Source: Roseomonas mucosa | GTDB taxonomy: Bacteria; Pseudomonadota; Alphaproteobacteria; Acetobacterales; Acetobacteraceae | Direction of reading: 5' to 3' | Assembly: GCA_945878375.1 (NCBI GenBank) | Contig: CAMDWG010000002.1 | Location: 186,001-250,000, forward strand | DNA: 64,000 nucleotides | Shown here: piece after piece, positions 48,442-57,896 of the stretch | How positions within the stretch are numbered: position 1 is the first letter of the stretch | How the letters are laid out: each line of letters begins with the position of its first letter | Notes under the pieces: generated by a model | Seen by the model: the letters and a program-made list of their open reading frames with translations, nothing else | Told to the model about the DNA's origin: nothing | Database searches by the model: none | Position numbers and translations under genes: made by a program

Positions 48442-49302
48442 ATGAGCGTTTCGCTGTCGGCCAATGAGGCCGCGAACGCGCCGGCAGAGATCCGGGAGAA
48501 GCGGGTCCTGGGCCTGACGCCAGAGGGCTGGGCGCGCATCCTGATGCCGCTGGCCATCGGCCTGCTGGCGCTGGGCGGCTGGGAATGGGCGGTGCGGGCC
48601 AACGAGATCCCGAGCTACATCCTGCCCGGCCCGATCGAGATCGGCCGGACGCTGATCCGCGACTGGGCCACCTTGCAGGTCTCGCTCTGGATCACGCTGC
48701 AGATCACCTTCGCGGCGCTGTTCGTCGCCGCGGCGCTCGGCCTTGCGCTGGCGGTGCTGTTCGCGCAGTCCCGCGTGATCGAGATGTCGCTGTTTCCCTA
48801 TGCCGTCATCCTGCAGGTCACGCCCATTGTCGCCATCGCGCCGCTGATCATCATCTGGGTGGATGATGTCCGCATCGCGCTGCTGATCTGCGCCTGGATC
48901 GTCGCCTTCTTCCCGATCCTGTCGAACACGACGCTCGGGCTGAACAGCGCGGACCACAACCTGCAGGACATGTTCCGCCTGTATCGCGCCAGCCGCTGGC
49001 AGGTGCTGATGCGGCTGCGCCTGCCCACCGCGATGCCCTACTTCCTGGCGGGCCTCAAGATCTCGGGCGGGCTCGCGCTGATCGGGGCGATTGTCGCGGA
49101 GTTCGTGGCGGGCACCGGTGGCCGCGCCTCGGGCCTCGCCTACCGCATCCTGGAAGCCGGCTTCAACCTGCAGATCCCGCGCATGTTCGCGGCTCTGGTG
49201 CTGATCTCGGTCACCGGCATCGCGATCTTCCTCGTGATGTCGCTGATCTCCCACCTCGCGCTGCGCCATTGGCACGAAAGCGCGATGAAGGAACGCAAGT
49301 GA
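48442..49302 (+). CDS. ABC transporter permease (SsuC/TauC type)
   Basis: 286 residues with about six membrane helices. YILPGPIEIGRTLIRDW and LNSADHNLQDMFRLYRASRWQ (the EAA-loop region of BPD permeases: here SADHNLQDMFRLYRAS followed by LRLPTAMPYFLAGLKIS) identify it. It is the membrane channel of the importer. The stop overlaps the deaminase start (GTGA), so substrate uptake and breakdown are coupled. Confidence 0.94.
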   Translation: MSVSLSANEAANAPAEIREKRVLGLTPEGWARILMPLAIGLLALGGWEWAVRANEIPSYILPGPIEIGRTLIRDWATLQVSLWITLQITFAALFVAAALGLALAVLFAQSRVIEMSLFPYAVILQVTPIVAIAPLIIIWVDDVRIALLICAWIVAFFPILSNTTLGLNSADHNLQDMFRLYRASRWQVLMRLRLPTAMPYFLAGLKISGGLALIGAIVAEFVAGTGGRASGLAYRILEAGFNLQIPRMFAALVLISVTGIAIFLVMSLISHLALRHWHESAMKERK

Positions 49303-50627
49303 AGGACGCACTGAAGGCCGCGGGCGCGCGGTACTGGCTGCGGAACGCCCGCGCCCCAGGCGTGCTGGTGCCGGGGCTGGAGGCCGAGCGCGACGCGGAC
49401 GGCCTCATCCGCCTCGACATCCGGATCGAGGATGGGAAGATCGCGGGCGTCGCCCCAGCCGGCAGCGCGCCGGATGGGGTGGACCTGCTCGGCGGCCAGG
49501 TGTGGCCGGGCTCGATCGACGCGCACACCCATCTCGACAAGGGCCATATCTGGCCGCGCGCGCGCAACCCGCGCGGCGATTTCGGCGGCGCGATCGAGAC
49601 GGTGATGGCCGATCGTGGTGCCAATTGGTCCGAGGCCGATGTCGAGGCCCGCGCCGATTTCGCCATCCGCTGCGCCTACGCCCACGGCACCGTCGCGATC
49701 CGCACCCATATCGACACCTACCTGCCACGCGCGCATGGCAGTTGGTGCAGCATGGTGAAACTGCGCGACCGCTGGGCCGGCAAGGTCGCGCTGCAGATGT
49801 CCTCCATCGCGCCCCTCGACCGCTTCCTGGGCGCGGAGGGCGAGACGCTGGCCGATCTGGTGGCCGAAAGCGGCGGCGTGCTCGGCATGGTCACGCGCCA
49901 TGCCGGCCACATCCATGAAGACCTGCCCCCGGGCTTCCTGGAGGAGATCGACCACTTCTTCGCCCTGGCCGAGGCGCGCGGGCTGGATATCGACCTGCAT
50001 GTCGATGAAAGCGGCGAGAGCGGTGCGCGCGCGCTGCGGGAAGTGGCGCTGACGGCGCTGCGGCGCGGTTTCAAGGGCCGGATTCAATGCGGGCATTGCT
50101 GCTCGCTTTCGATCCAGCCCGAGGATTTCGCGCGGGAGACCATCGCCCGCGTGGCGGAGGCCGGCATCAGCATCGTCGTCCTGCCGATGTGCAACATGTA
50201 CCTGCAGGACCGCGAGGCGGGCCGTACGCCGCGCTGGCGCGGGGTGACGCTGGTGCATGAGATGCGCGCGGCGGGCATCCGCGTCTCGGTCGCCTCCGAC
50301 AACACGCGCGACCCGTTCTACGCCTATGGCGACCTCGACATGGTGGAGGTGTTCCGGGAGGCGACGCGGATCCTGCATCTCGACCACCCCTTCGGCGATT
50401 GGTACCGCGCTGCCACCGTCAACCCGGCGGAAGCGATGGGGCTTTCGGGCCGTGGCGTGATCGCGGCCGGGATGCCGGCGGATCTGCTGCTGTTCTCGGC
50501 GCGCTTCATGACGGAGCTGCTGTCGCGCCCGCAATCCGACCGGATCGTGCTGCGCGATGGCCGCGTGCTCGACGCGACGGTCCCGCATTGGCGGGAGCTG
50601 GACGCGTTTGTCGGCGTGGCGGGGTAG
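49299..50627 (+). CDS. Amidohydrolase, cytosine deaminase-like
   Basis: 442 residues from GTG 49299. Metal-binding motifs of the CodA-type amidohydrolases are present: HxH in IDAHTHLDKGHIWPRA, His in DIDLHVDESGE, His in IQCGHCCSLS and Asp in SVASDNTRDPFYAYGD. NPAEAMGLSGRGVIAAGMPADLLLF ends the barrel. Members deaminate cytosine, isocytosine, creatinine or related rings. Being last in an ABC import operon with a sigma-54 promoter, it likely frees ammonia from an imported nitrogen ring. The exact substrate is not known. Confidence 0.9.
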   Translation: MKDALKAAGARYWLRNARAPGVLVPGLEAERDADGLIRLDIRIEDGKIAGVAPAGSAPDGVDLLGGQVWPGSIDAHTHLDKGHIWPRARNPRGDFGGAIETVMADRGANWSEADVEARADFAIRCAYAHGTVAIRTHIDTYLPRAHGSWCSMVKLRDRWAGKVALQMSSIAPLDRFLGAEGETLADLVAESGGVLGMVTRHAGHIHEDLPPGFLEEIDHFFALAEARGLDIDLHVDESGESGARALREVALTALRRGFKGRIQCGHCCSLSIQPEDFARETIARVAEAGISIVVLPMCNMYLQDREAGRTPRWRGVTLVHEMRAAGIRVSVASDNTRDPFYAYGDLDMVEVFREATRILHLDHPFGDWYRAATVNPAEAMGLSGRGVIAAGMPADLLLFSARFMTELLSRPQSDRIVLRDGRVLDATVPHWRELDAFVGVAG

Positions 50628-50646
50628 GGGGGCGGCCGCCCCGCGC

Positions 50647-51228
50647 CTACCAGCGCGCGAAATGCGCCCGCACGCGCTGCACGAAGGCTTCGCATTCGGC
50701 GCGCGTGCGGTGGTCCATGCTGGTCAGCGTGACCCATTCCACCTTGCAGTCCTTCGCGCAGAGCCGCCGCATCCCGCGCCCGAACAGCTTCCGGTCGAGC
50801 CGCCCAATATACCAGAGCAGCCAGGTGGGAGAGCCATAGGTCGTCACCACCGCGATCTTGCGGATATTCGTCAGCGCCGGCTCTATCGCCCCGGCGCCGA
50901 GGTTGAAGGCCACGCCCGGCGACCACACGCGGTCGAACCAGCCCTTCAGGATCGCGGGCATGCCGTACCACCAGGTCGGGTGCACCAGCACCAGCGCCTC
51001 CGCCCGGCGGAGCGAGGCGACGTGGTCCTCGATGCCCTGGAGGTTGTCGGGCACGTCGTGGTAGCGCCCACGTTCCTCGGCGCTCAGCACCGGGTTGAAG
51101 CCCTCAGCGTAGAGGTCGCGCAGCTCCACGTGATGGCCGCCGGCTTCCAGCGCAGCCTTGGCCGCGTCGCGCAGCGCGGCCGAAAGGCTGTCGGCGCGCG
51201 GATGGGCGTGGATCATCAGGATCTGCAT
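50647..51228 (-). CDS. Flavodoxin-fold NAD(P)H oxidoreductase (quinone reductase-like), copy A
   Basis: 193 residues. ILMIHAHPRADSLSAALRD is the flavin-phosphate region of the NQO1/MdaB/KefF-type family, and VLVHPTWWYGMPAILKGWFDRVW follows the flavin ring. It probably reduces quinones or similar compounds with two electrons. It is homologous over its full length, and equal in length, to the divergent gene at 51326-51907; both share DLYAEGF and PVLSAEER. Confidence 0.9.
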   Translation of the reverse strand: MQILMIHAHPRADSLSAALRDAAKAALEAGGHHVELRDLYAEGFNPVLSAEERGRYHDVPDNLQGIEDHVASLRRAEALVLVHPTWWYGMPAILKGWFDRVWSPGVAFNLGAGAIEPALTNIRKIAVVTTYGSPTWLLWYIGRLDRKLFGRGMRRLCAKDCKVEWVTLTSMDHRTRAECEAFVQRVRAHFARW

Positions 51229-51325
51229 GCGCGAATTCCCCTCGCTCCCGCTCTAGCAATGCGGGTACCCGGCACGCAACACGGGAAGGATCGGTCGCGA
51301 TGATGACTGTCCGGGGGATCGGCTG

Positions 51326-51907
51326 ATGCGCGTGCTCTATCTATACGCCCATCCGCTGCCCGAAAGCTTCCACCGCGCGATCCGCGAGGAGGCCCGCGCC
51401 GGGCTGCGGGAGGCCGGGCATGAGGTCGATCTCTGCGACCTCTATGCCGAGGGCTTCGACCCGGTGCTGAGCGCCGAGGAGCGCCGCGGCTATCATGACG
51501 TCCCCGCCAACCGCGCGCCGGTCGAGGAGTATGTCGCGCGGCTGGAACGGGCGGAGGCGCTGGTGCTGTCCTTCCCCACCTGGTGCTTCGGCCTGCCCGC
51601 GATCCTGAAGGGCTGGATGGATCGCGTGCTGCTGCCCGGCGTGTCCTTCGTGCTGGAGGACGGGGTGGCGAAGCCGAATCTGCGCCATTTCCGCAAGATC
51701 GCCGGCATCAGCACCTATGGCCGTCCGCGCTGGACGGCGCTGGTGATGGGCGATCCGCCGCGCAAGGCGGTGACGCGCTATTTCCGCATCATCACCGGGG
51801 GCACGGCCCGCGTGGAGTACCACGCGCTCTACGACATGAACCGCGCGGATGAGGCGCGGCGCGGCAGGTTCCTGTCGCAGGTGCGGCGGCGGATGGCACA
51901 GTTCTGA
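51326..51907 (+). CDS. Flavodoxin-fold NAD(P)H oxidoreductase (quinone reductase-like), copy B
   Basis: 193 residues. VLYLYAHPLPESFHRAIRE and SFPTWCFGLPAILKGWMDRV mark the family. It is a paralogue of copy A in head-to-head orientation with 97 bases between start codons. The C-terminal thirds differ most (ITGGTARVEYHALYDMN versus LCAKDCKVEWVTLTSMD), so substrate use may have diverged. The short common intergenic region may drive both. Confidence 0.9.
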   Translation: MRVLYLYAHPLPESFHRAIREEARAGLREAGHEVDLCDLYAEGFDPVLSAEERRGYHDVPANRAPVEEYVARLERAEALVLSFPTWCFGLPAILKGWMDRVLLPGVSFVLEDGVAKPNLRHFRKIAGISTYGRPRWTALVMGDPPRKAVTRYFRIITGGTARVEYHALYDMNRADEARRGRFLSQVRRRMAQF

Positions 51908-52018
51908 CCCGGGCCAAAGGCGGGACGTTTGCCGCCGGTCGCGGTTCGGCTATGCCTGGGGCACGCCAGGGGCGTGGCGAGCCCACGAAGACCAGCCCCG
52001 GCGCGGGAGGACAAGGAT

Positions 52019-52987
52019 ATGACGCATTTCACCCGCCGTTCGGCGCTTGCTGCCGCCGCCGTCGCGCTGGCCGTGCCCGGCATCGCGCGCGCCCAGGGCC
52101 AAAGCATCCGGATCATCGTGCCTTTCGCGCCGGGCGGGTCCACCGATGCGGTTGCGCGGTTGGTCACGCCGGGGCTGACGCAGCGCCTTGGTGCGACGGT
52201 GGTGGTGGAGAATCGCTCCGGCGCCGCGGGCTCGATCGGGGCCGATGCGGTCGCCAAGGCGCGGCCCGATGGGCTCACCTGGCTGCTGACCTTCGACAGC
52301 CACGCGACCATCCCCGCGCTGCTCCGCAACCCGCCCTTCGATGTGCTGAGGGATCTCGACCCGGTGATGCTGATCGGCGGATCCCCCTATGCGATCGCGA
52401 CCAAGGCGGACAAGCCGTATCGCAACATCGCGGATGTGATCGCGGCGGCGAAGGCGCGGCCGGATGCCGTGTCCTACGGATCGACCGGCAATGGGACCAT
52501 CGGCCACCTGACCATGATCCTGCTGGGTGAGCAGGCCGGCGCGCGGATGACGCATATCCCCTATCGCAGCGGTGGCCTCGCGGTGAACGACACGGTCGCG
52601 GGGACCGTGGACATGATGATCGGCAGCGCCGCGCTGCTGCTGCCGCACATCTCCGGCGGCACGCTGCGGCCGCTGCTGCAATTCGGCCCGCAGCGCCTGT
52701 CGCGGCTGGCGGAGACCCAGACCTCCGCTGAGGCCGGCTTCCCGGCCCTGCAGGCCGAGGCGTGGTGGGGCGTCTTCGCGCCGCGCGGCACGCCGGCCGA
52801 GATGGTGACGCGGATGAACACCGCGCTGCGCGAGACGCTGTCCGAAGATCGCCCGCGCCAGATCATGACCGAGACGCAGCAGGCCCGCCTGGCGCTCTCG
52901 TCCCCGGAGGAGTTCCGCCGCTTCTTCGCGTCCCAGGTCGAGACCTGGGGGCGGGTGGTGCGCGCGAGCAACATCCAGCCGGATTGA
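52019..52987 (+). CDS. Tripartite tricarboxylate transporter (TTT/Bug) solute-binding protein, second copy
   Basis: 322 residues from ATG 52019, with GGAGG at 52006-52010. Signal MTHFTRRSALAAAAVALAVPGIARAQ, then IRIIVPFAPGGSTDAVARLV, TVVVENRSGAAGSIGADAVA, VSYGSTGNGTIGHLTMILLG and HIPYRSGGLAVNDTVAGTVDM, all Bug-protein hallmarks. No TctAB genes are adjacent. It is convergent with the glutamine amidotransferase gene. Confidence 0.94.
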   Translation: MTHFTRRSALAAAAVALAVPGIARAQGQSIRIIVPFAPGGSTDAVARLVTPGLTQRLGATVVVENRSGAAGSIGADAVAKARPDGLTWLLTFDSHATIPALLRNPPFDVLRDLDPVMLIGGSPYAIATKADKPYRNIADVIAAAKARPDAVSYGSTGNGTIGHLTMILLGEQAGARMTHIPYRSGGLAVNDTVAGTVDMMIGSAALLLPHISGGTLRPLLQFGPQRLSRLAETQTSAEAGFPALQAEAWWGVFAPRGTPAEMVTRMNTALRETLSEDRPRQIMTETQQARLALSSPEEFRRFFASQVETWGRVVRASNIQPD

Positions 52988-53011
52988 AGGCTGGGCGGCG
53001 CGCGCCAGGGG

Positions 53012-53671
53012 TCACTCCTCCGTCGCGCGCCGCAGCATCCAGGCGAACAGCGCGGCGCGTGCAGCCTGCCGCGCCGGGAAGTGCAGCGCGCTGGCCTGCG
53101 CCAGCGCCTGCGGGTCCACCAAGCCGGGCGGGGTGAAGCGTTCCGCCCAGCCTTGCAGGATCTCCGGCGTGGCCTCGGGGTGGAATTGCACGCCGATGGC
53201 GCGCGGCAGGGCGAGGGCCTGCACCGTGCCGGCATCCTCGGCCAGGATCTCGGCAGCCGGCGGCGCGGCGATGGCGTCGCCATGCCAGCGCGGCCAGGGG
53301 CCGGCCAGCACCGGGGCTGTGGCGCGCGCGATTCCGTGCCAGCCGCGGAAGAAGCGGCCATCGGCCATCCGCGCCGAATCCCCGCCCGCCGCGGCGGCCA
53401 TGATCTGCGCGCCGAAGCAGATGCCGATGGTCGGATGTCGCTGCGCGAGCCGTGCGGCCAGAAGCGCCCGCTGCCTGGGGATCCAGTCGATATGCGTGTC
53501 ATAGACGCCATGCGGCGAGCCCAGCACCACCACGGCATCCGCCGCCTCCATCGCCGGCGCATCGAGTGCGGCGCCCGAGGTCACGGACAGCTTATGGCCC
53601 TGCTGGATCAGCCAGTCTCCGAAGGCGCCTTCGGGGGCGTGTTCGGAATTGCGGACGACCAGGATCTTCAC
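53012..53671 (-). CDS. Class I glutamine amidotransferase-like protein
   Basis: 219 residues from a GTG at 53671. The nucleophile Cys85 is in GICFGAQIMA, and His164/Glu166 in GVQFHPEAT, completing the triad. SGAALDAPAMEAADAVVVLG and the general length fit stand-alone GMP-synthase-like amidotransferases of unknown acceptor. The frame stays open upstream, but that text is out-of-frame queG. It starts 34 bases after queG and is likely last in the queuosine transcript. Whether it has any role in queuosine is unknown. Confidence 0.85.
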   Translation of the reverse strand: MKILVVRNSEHAPEGAFGDWLIQQGHKLSVTSGAALDAPAMEAADAVVVLGSPHGVYDTHIDWIPRQRALLAARLAQRHPTIGICFGAQIMAAAAGGDSARMADGRFFRGWHGIARATAPVLAGPWPRWHGDAIAAPPAAEILAEDAGTVQALALPRAIGVQFHPEATPEILQGWAERFTPPGLVDPQALAQASALHFPARQAARAALFAWMLRRATEE

Positions 53672-53705
53672 GCGCTGCTCTCCGCATCGGCCTTCCGGAA
53701 GCCCG

Positions 53706-54761
53706 TCATGCCGCCAATCTCCCCACCGCCCAGCGCGCGCAGTCGGCCACCACCGGGTCGGGATCCTCGCACAGGGTTTGCGCCACCGGCCGCAGCGCGG
53801 GATCGCCGGAATTGCCGATGGCGACCAGCACGTTCCGCACGAAGCGGTCGCGGCCGATGCGCTTGATGGGGCTGCCGCTGAACAGCAGCCGGAAGGCGGC
53901 ATCGTCCAGCATCGCCAATTCCGCCAGCTTCGGGGCGTTCAGCGTTGCGCGCGGCGCGAAGGCCGGCTCGGTATGCGCGGTCGCGAATTTGTTCCACGGG
54001 CACACCGCGAGGCAATCGTCGCAGCCATAGATGCGGTTGCCCAAGCGGGCGCGGAATTCCAGCGGGATCGGCCCGTGATGCTCGATGGTCAGGTAGGAAA
54101 TGCAGCGGCGCGCATCCAGCCGATAGGGGGCGGGGAAGGCATCGGTCGGGCAGGCGCGCAGGCAGGCATCGCAGCTGCCGCAATGGTCGCGCTCCGCTTC
54201 GTCGGGCGCGAGGTCGAGCGTGCAGAAGATCTCGCCCAGGAACAGCCAGGACCCGTGGGTGCGGGAGACGAGGTTGGTGTGCTTCCCCTGCCAGCCGAGG
54301 CCCGCCTGCTGCGCCAGCGGCTTTTCCATCACCGGCGCGGTGTCCACGAAGACCTTCAGCTGCGTGCCCTTGAAGCGGTGCACCATCCATTGCCCGAGCG
54401 CCTTCAGCCGCTTCTTCACCACATCGTGGTAGTCGCGGTTGCGCGCATAGACGCTGACCGTGGCGCGGTCCGGCTGCGCCAGCGTCGCCAGCGGATCATC
54501 CTCCGGCGCGTAGTTCAGGCCGAGCGAGATCACGCTGACGGCTTCCGGCCACAGCGCCTGGGGGTGGGCGCGCTGTTCGGCGCGGGCCTCCAGCCAACCC
54601 ATGCCGCCATGCATCCCATCCGCCAGGAACCGCGCGAGCCGCGTGCGCGCTTCCTCGGCCAGATGCGCGCGGGCGAAGCCGACGGCATCGAAGCCGATCC
54701 GCAGCGCCTCCGCGCGGATCAGGTCGCGGGCGTCAGCCGCGGCCGCGATAGGCCGGGACAT
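53706..54761 (-). CDS. queG: Epoxyqueuosine reductase
   Basis: 351 residues from ATG 54761. It reduces epoxyqueuosine to queuosine in tRNA, using cobalamin and two [4Fe-4S] clusters. The cysteine motifs are [16 protein letters not shown] and [33 protein letters not shown] and [18 protein letters not shown] are family landmarks. A C-terminal HEAT-like tail ([18 protein letters not shown]) is present. Its start lies 29 bases inside the queF end, so the two are coupled. Confidence 0.95.
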   Translation of the reverse strand: MSRPIAAAADARDLIRAEALRIGFDAVGFARAHLAEEARTRLARFLADGMHGGMGWLEARAEQRAHPQALWPEAVSVISLGLNYAPEDDPLATLAQPDRATVSVYARNRDYHDVVKKRLKALGQWMVHRFKGTQLKVFVDTAPVMEKPLAQQAGLGWQGKHTNLVSRTHGSWLFLGEIFCTLDLAPDEAERDHCGSCDACLRACPTDAFPAPYRLDARRCISYLTIEHHGPIPLEFRARLGNRIYGCDDCLAVCPWNKFATAHTEPAFAPRATLNAPKLAELAMLDDAAFRLLFSGSPIKRIGRDRFVRNVLVAIGNSGDPALRPVAQTLCEDPDPVVADCARWAVGRLAA

Positions 54762-55200
54762 CCTGCCGGGGAATCCAGACGCCATCGGGCGGCGCGCTGG
54801 TCTGGTAGAAGACATCGATCGGGATGCCGCCGCGCGGATACCAATAGCCGCCGATCCGCAGCCATTCCGGCCCGAGCAGATCGAGCAGCCGCTTCGCGAT
54901 GCCCACCGTGCAGCTTTCGTGGAAGCTGCCATGGTTGCGGAAGCTGGTCAGGAACATCTTGAGCGACTTGCTCTCCACCAGGAAATCGCGCGGCACGTAG
55001 TCGATCACCAGATGCGCGAAATCCGGCTGTCCCGTGATGGGGCAGAGGGAGGTGAATTCCGGCGCGACGAAGCGCACGCAATAGCGAAGGTCGGGATGCG
55101 GGTTCGGCACCCGTTCCAGCACCGCCTCCTCCGGCGATGTCGGCTGGGTGGTGTTCTGCCCGAGCATCGTCAGGCCCGAGACGTCGGTCTTCATGCTCAT
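54733..55200 (-). CDS. queF: NADPH-dependent preQ0 reductase
   Basis: 155 residues, short (type I) QueF. Catalytic Cys53 is in [19 protein letters not shown], followed by [21 protein letters not shown] (broken motif with the conserved ESKSLK and FHE). It reduces the nitrile of preQ0 to the amine of preQ1, which Tgt inserts. The start overlaps the tgt stop (ATGA). The presence of queF, tgt, queA and queG but not queCDE here means preQ0 synthesis genes lie elsewhere or preQ0 is scavenged. Confidence 0.96.
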   Translation of the reverse strand: MSMKTDVSGLTMLGQNTTQPTSPEEAVLERVPNPHPDLRYCVRFVAPEFTSLCPITGQPDFAHLVIDYVPRDFLVESKSLKMFLTSFRNHGSFHESCTVGIAKRLLDLLGPEWLRIGGYWYPRGGIPIDVFYQTSAPPDGVWIPRQDVPAYRGRG

Positions 55201-56327
55201 GCGGCCTTCCGTTCGGCTTCGCCCTGTTCCCAGGCTTCGATGATCAGCGCCGCTTCTTCCGCGAAGCGGTGCTCAACGATCGCGCGGCGCAGGCGCGCCA
55301 TCAGGGACTGGTAGTAGTGGATATTGTGCCAGGTCAGCAGCATCGGCCCCAGCATCTCCTCCGCCTTGATCAGGTGATGGAGATAGGCGCGGGAATGACG
55401 CGCGCAGGCGGGGCAATCGCAATTGGGATCGAGCGCCGATCCGTCATCGGCGTGGCGGGCGTTCCGCATATTCAGCACGCCGCGGCTGGTATAGGCGCGG
55501 CCCGTGCGGCCCGACCGCGTCGGGATCACGCAGTCGAACATATCCACGCCGCGCCGCACCGCCTCGATCAGGTCATGCGGGGTGCCGACCCCCATCAGGT
55601 AGCGTGGCGCGGCCTGCGGCAGCAGCGGCACGGTGACTTCCAGAGTCCGCAGCATCTCCGGCTGGCCTTCGCCGACCGCGAGCCCGCCGATCGCGTAGCC
55701 CTCGAAGCCGATGCCGGCGAGCGCCGCGACGCTTTCGGCGCGCAGATCGTCATAGGTGCTGCCCTGCACGATGCCGAACAGCCCATGGCCCGGGCGATGC
55801 GTGAAGGCCGCGCGGGACCGCGCGGCCCAGCGCATGGACAGCCGCATGCTGGTGGCCGCTTGGTCGTGGGTGGCGGGGAAGGGCGTGCATTCGTCGAAGC
55901 ACATCGTCACATCGGCGCCCAGCAGATGCTGGATCTCGACGCTGCGTTCCGGCGTCAGGCGGTGGTAGCTGCCATCGACATGACTGCGGAAGGTCACGCC
56001 ATCCGCATCCATTTTCCTGAGGCCCGTCAGGCTCATCACCTGGAAGCCGCCGGAATCGGTCAGGATCGGGCCCTGCCAATCCATCAGCTTGTGCAATCCG
56101 CCGAGCCGCGCGACGCGTTCGGCCGTCGGGCGCAGCATCAGGTGATAGGTGTTGCCCAGCACCATGCGCGCGCCGGTCGATCGCACCGCATCGGCGGTCA
56201 TCGCCTTGACCGTGCCGGCGGTGCCGACCGGCATGAAGACGGGGGTCGGCACCTCGCCATGGGCGGTGTGCAGCGTGCCGGCGCGGGCGGCCCCGTCGCT
56301 GGCCGAATGGGTCCAGTGCAGCGTCAT
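55197..56327 (-). CDS. tgt: Queuine/preQ1 tRNA-ribosyltransferase
   Basis: 376 residues from ATG 56327. Asp91 ([12 protein letters not shown]) and the nucleophile Asp265 ([11 protein letters not shown]) are in place, and the zinc site is formed by CDCPAC and a following His (LTWHNIHYY region). It exchanges guanine-34 in the anticodon of four tRNAs for preQ1. Start and stop overlap queA and queF by four bases each. The upstream open frame is a shadow of queA. Confidence 0.97.
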   Translation of the reverse strand: MTLHWTHSASDGAARAGTLHTAHGEVPTPVFMPVGTAGTVKAMTADAVRSTGARMVLGNTYHLMLRPTAERVARLGGLHKLMDWQGPILTDSGGFQVMSLTGLRKMDADGVTFRSHVDGSYHRLTPERSVEIQHLLGADVTMCFDECTPFPATHDQAATSMRLSMRWAARSRAAFTHRPGHGLFGIVQGSTYDDLRAESVAALAGIGFEGYAIGGLAVGEGQPEMLRTLEVTVPLLPQAAPRYLMGVGTPHDLIEAVRRGVDMFDCVIPTRSGRTGRAYTSRGVLNMRNARHADDGSALDPNCDCPACARHSRAYLHHLIKAEEMLGPMLLTWHNIHYYQSLMARLRRAIVEHRFAEEAALIIEAWEQGEAERKAA

Positions 56328-57436
56328 TGTGCGGCGTCCTCTGCCCGATCCTGGTCGCAGCGGAACAGCAGGCTGCCGTCGCCGTAGGAGAAGAAGCGAT
56401 ACCCGTTCGCCACCGCATGGGCATAGGCTGTTCGCATCCGCCGCGTGCCGGCGAAGGCCGAGACCAGCATCAGCAGGGTCGATTTCGGCAGGTGGAAATT
56501 GGTCAGCAGCGCATCGATGGCGTGGAAGCGGAAGCCTGGCAGGATGTAGAGGTCGGTCAGGCCCCGGAAGGGCATGACGGTGCCCCTTTCCCGCGCCGCC
56601 GTCTCCGTCACGCGCATCGCGGTGGTGCCGATCGCGACCACGCGGCGTCCTGCGGCGCGGGCGGCGTTGATGGTCGCGGCCGCGTCTTCCGACACCTCGC
56701 CCCATTCGCTGTGGATCCGGTGGCGGCGAGGATCATCGTCGCGCAGCGGCAGGAAGGTGCCGGCGCCGACATGCAGCGTCACCGTCGCGCGCTTGATGCC
56801 GCGGGCATCCAGCGCCGCGAGCAGCCGGTCGGTGAAGTGCAGGCTGGCGGTGGGGGCGGCCACCGCGCCGGGGCGGGCGGCGAAGATGGTCTGGTAGTCG
56901 GCCGCGTCCTCGGCGCGCGGGCCGGCCTCGCGGTGGATATAGGGGGGCAGGGGGATCTCCCCCGCCGCATCCAGCGCGGCGGCGAGCGCGGCCTGGTCCG
57001 GGCCGAAATCGAGCATGACGGCGCCGCCCTCGGGTGCGGCCAGCACGCGGGCGTTGCAGCCCGGCGCGCCTTCGATCTCCACCACATCGCCGGGGCGGAG
57101 GCGGCGGGCATTCTTCACAAGGGCCTGCCACACGCCGCCGCCGTCGCAGCGGTTCAGCATGATCTCGACCCGCGCCGCGCCGCGCCGGCCATGCAGCCGC
57201 GCGGGGATCACGCGGGTGTCGTTCACCACCAGCACATCGCCCGGATCCAGCAGGGATGGCAGGTCCAGCACGCCGCGATCCGCGAAGCCATCTTCGCGCA
57301 CCACCAGCAGCCGCGCGGCATCGCGCGGCCGGGCGGGGGCCTGGGCGATCAGCTGCTCGGGCAGGTGGTAGTCGAAATCCTCCGTCCGCAGCGCTGGCGC
57401 GTCCGCGGCGGGGATGGGGGGAGGGGCCTCCGGCAT
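56324..57436 (-). CDS. queA: S-adenosylmethionine:tRNA ribosyltransferase-isomerase
   Basis: 370 residues. [24 protein letters not shown] is the usual start; [47 protein letters not shown]-type text and [12 protein letters not shown] follow. It adds the epoxycyclopentane ring from SAM to preQ1 in tRNA. It is the first queuosine gene in the run and overlaps tgt by four bases. No preQ1 riboswitch was recognised in the 61 bases before it. Confidence 0.97.
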   Translation of the reverse strand: MPEAPPPIPAADAPALRTEDFDYHLPEQLIAQAPARPRDAARLLVVREDGFADRGVLDLPSLLDPGDVLVVNDTRVIPARLHGRRGAARVEIMLNRCDGGGVWQALVKNARRLRPGDVVEIEGAPGCNARVLAAPEGGAVMLDFGPDQAALAAALDAAGEIPLPPYIHREAGPRAEDAADYQTIFAARPGAVAAPTASLHFTDRLLAALDARGIKRATVTLHVGAGTFLPLRDDDPRRHRIHSEWGEVSEDAAATINAARAAGRRVVAIGTTAMRVTETAARERGTVMPFRGLTDLYILPGFRFHAIDALLTNFHLPKSTLLMLVSAFAGTRRMRTAYAHAVANGYRFFSYGDGSLLFRCDQDRAEDAAQ

Positions 57437-57497
57437 GGTCGCGGCATGTGGCGCGCGACGCCGTGATTGTCCAGCGCGGCTTGGGCGGGGCTGGTCG

Positions 57498-57851
57498 TCA
57501 GCCCTCCGGATGCCAGCGCAGGAAGCGGCCGAGTTCCCTTGCCTCGCCCTCCGTCACGCCGATCACGGCCAGAAGGTCCACCCGCCCGCGGCCGGGGATC
57601 TCCAGGATCGGCGGCTCCAGCGAGGCGATGCGGGTGCCGTCGGGCGCCATGACATGCCCGGCCGGCTCTGCCTGGCTCACGGCGGCGGCCGCGTTGCCCA
57701 TCGGATGGGCGTCCGAGGGCTCGTCATCGCCGGCATAGCCCACGCCCTTCATCGGCGCGAAGGAGAAGCGCGTTTCGGGCGGCGCGCCGAAGCGTATGAT
57801 CGCGTAGCGGAAGACCTCGAAGCGTTCGGCCAATTGGGCGGCTCCCTGCAT
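57498..57851 (-). CDS. Hypothetical protein, unrecognised
   Basis: 117 residues from ATG 57851, between DUF1501 and queA on the same strand. It reads as a soluble protein (FEVFRYAIIRFGAPPETRF, IPGRGRVDLLAVIGVTEGEA). The end weakly recalls suppressor-of-fused type domains, but this is not enough for a call. The same frame is open back to the stop codon of the DUF1501 gene, and the text in between looks coding-like (WNLPHRLAFQRG), so a non-ATG start up to about 33 bases earlier is possible. Confidence 0.6.
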   Translation of the reverse strand: MQGAAQLAERFEVFRYAIIRFGAPPETRFSFAPMKGVGYAGDDEPSDAHPMGNAAAAVSQAEPAGHVMAPDGTRIASLEPPILEIPGRGRVDLLAVIGVTEGEARELGRFLRWHPEG

Positions 57852-57896
57852 CCCCCGCTGGAACGCCAGGCGGTGGGGCAGGTTCCAGGCGAGAGA

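Noticed and set aside
57437-57497. preQ1 riboswitch before queA
   Set aside because: The 61-base gap lacks the C-rich loop/A-rich tail pattern of preQ1 aptamers.
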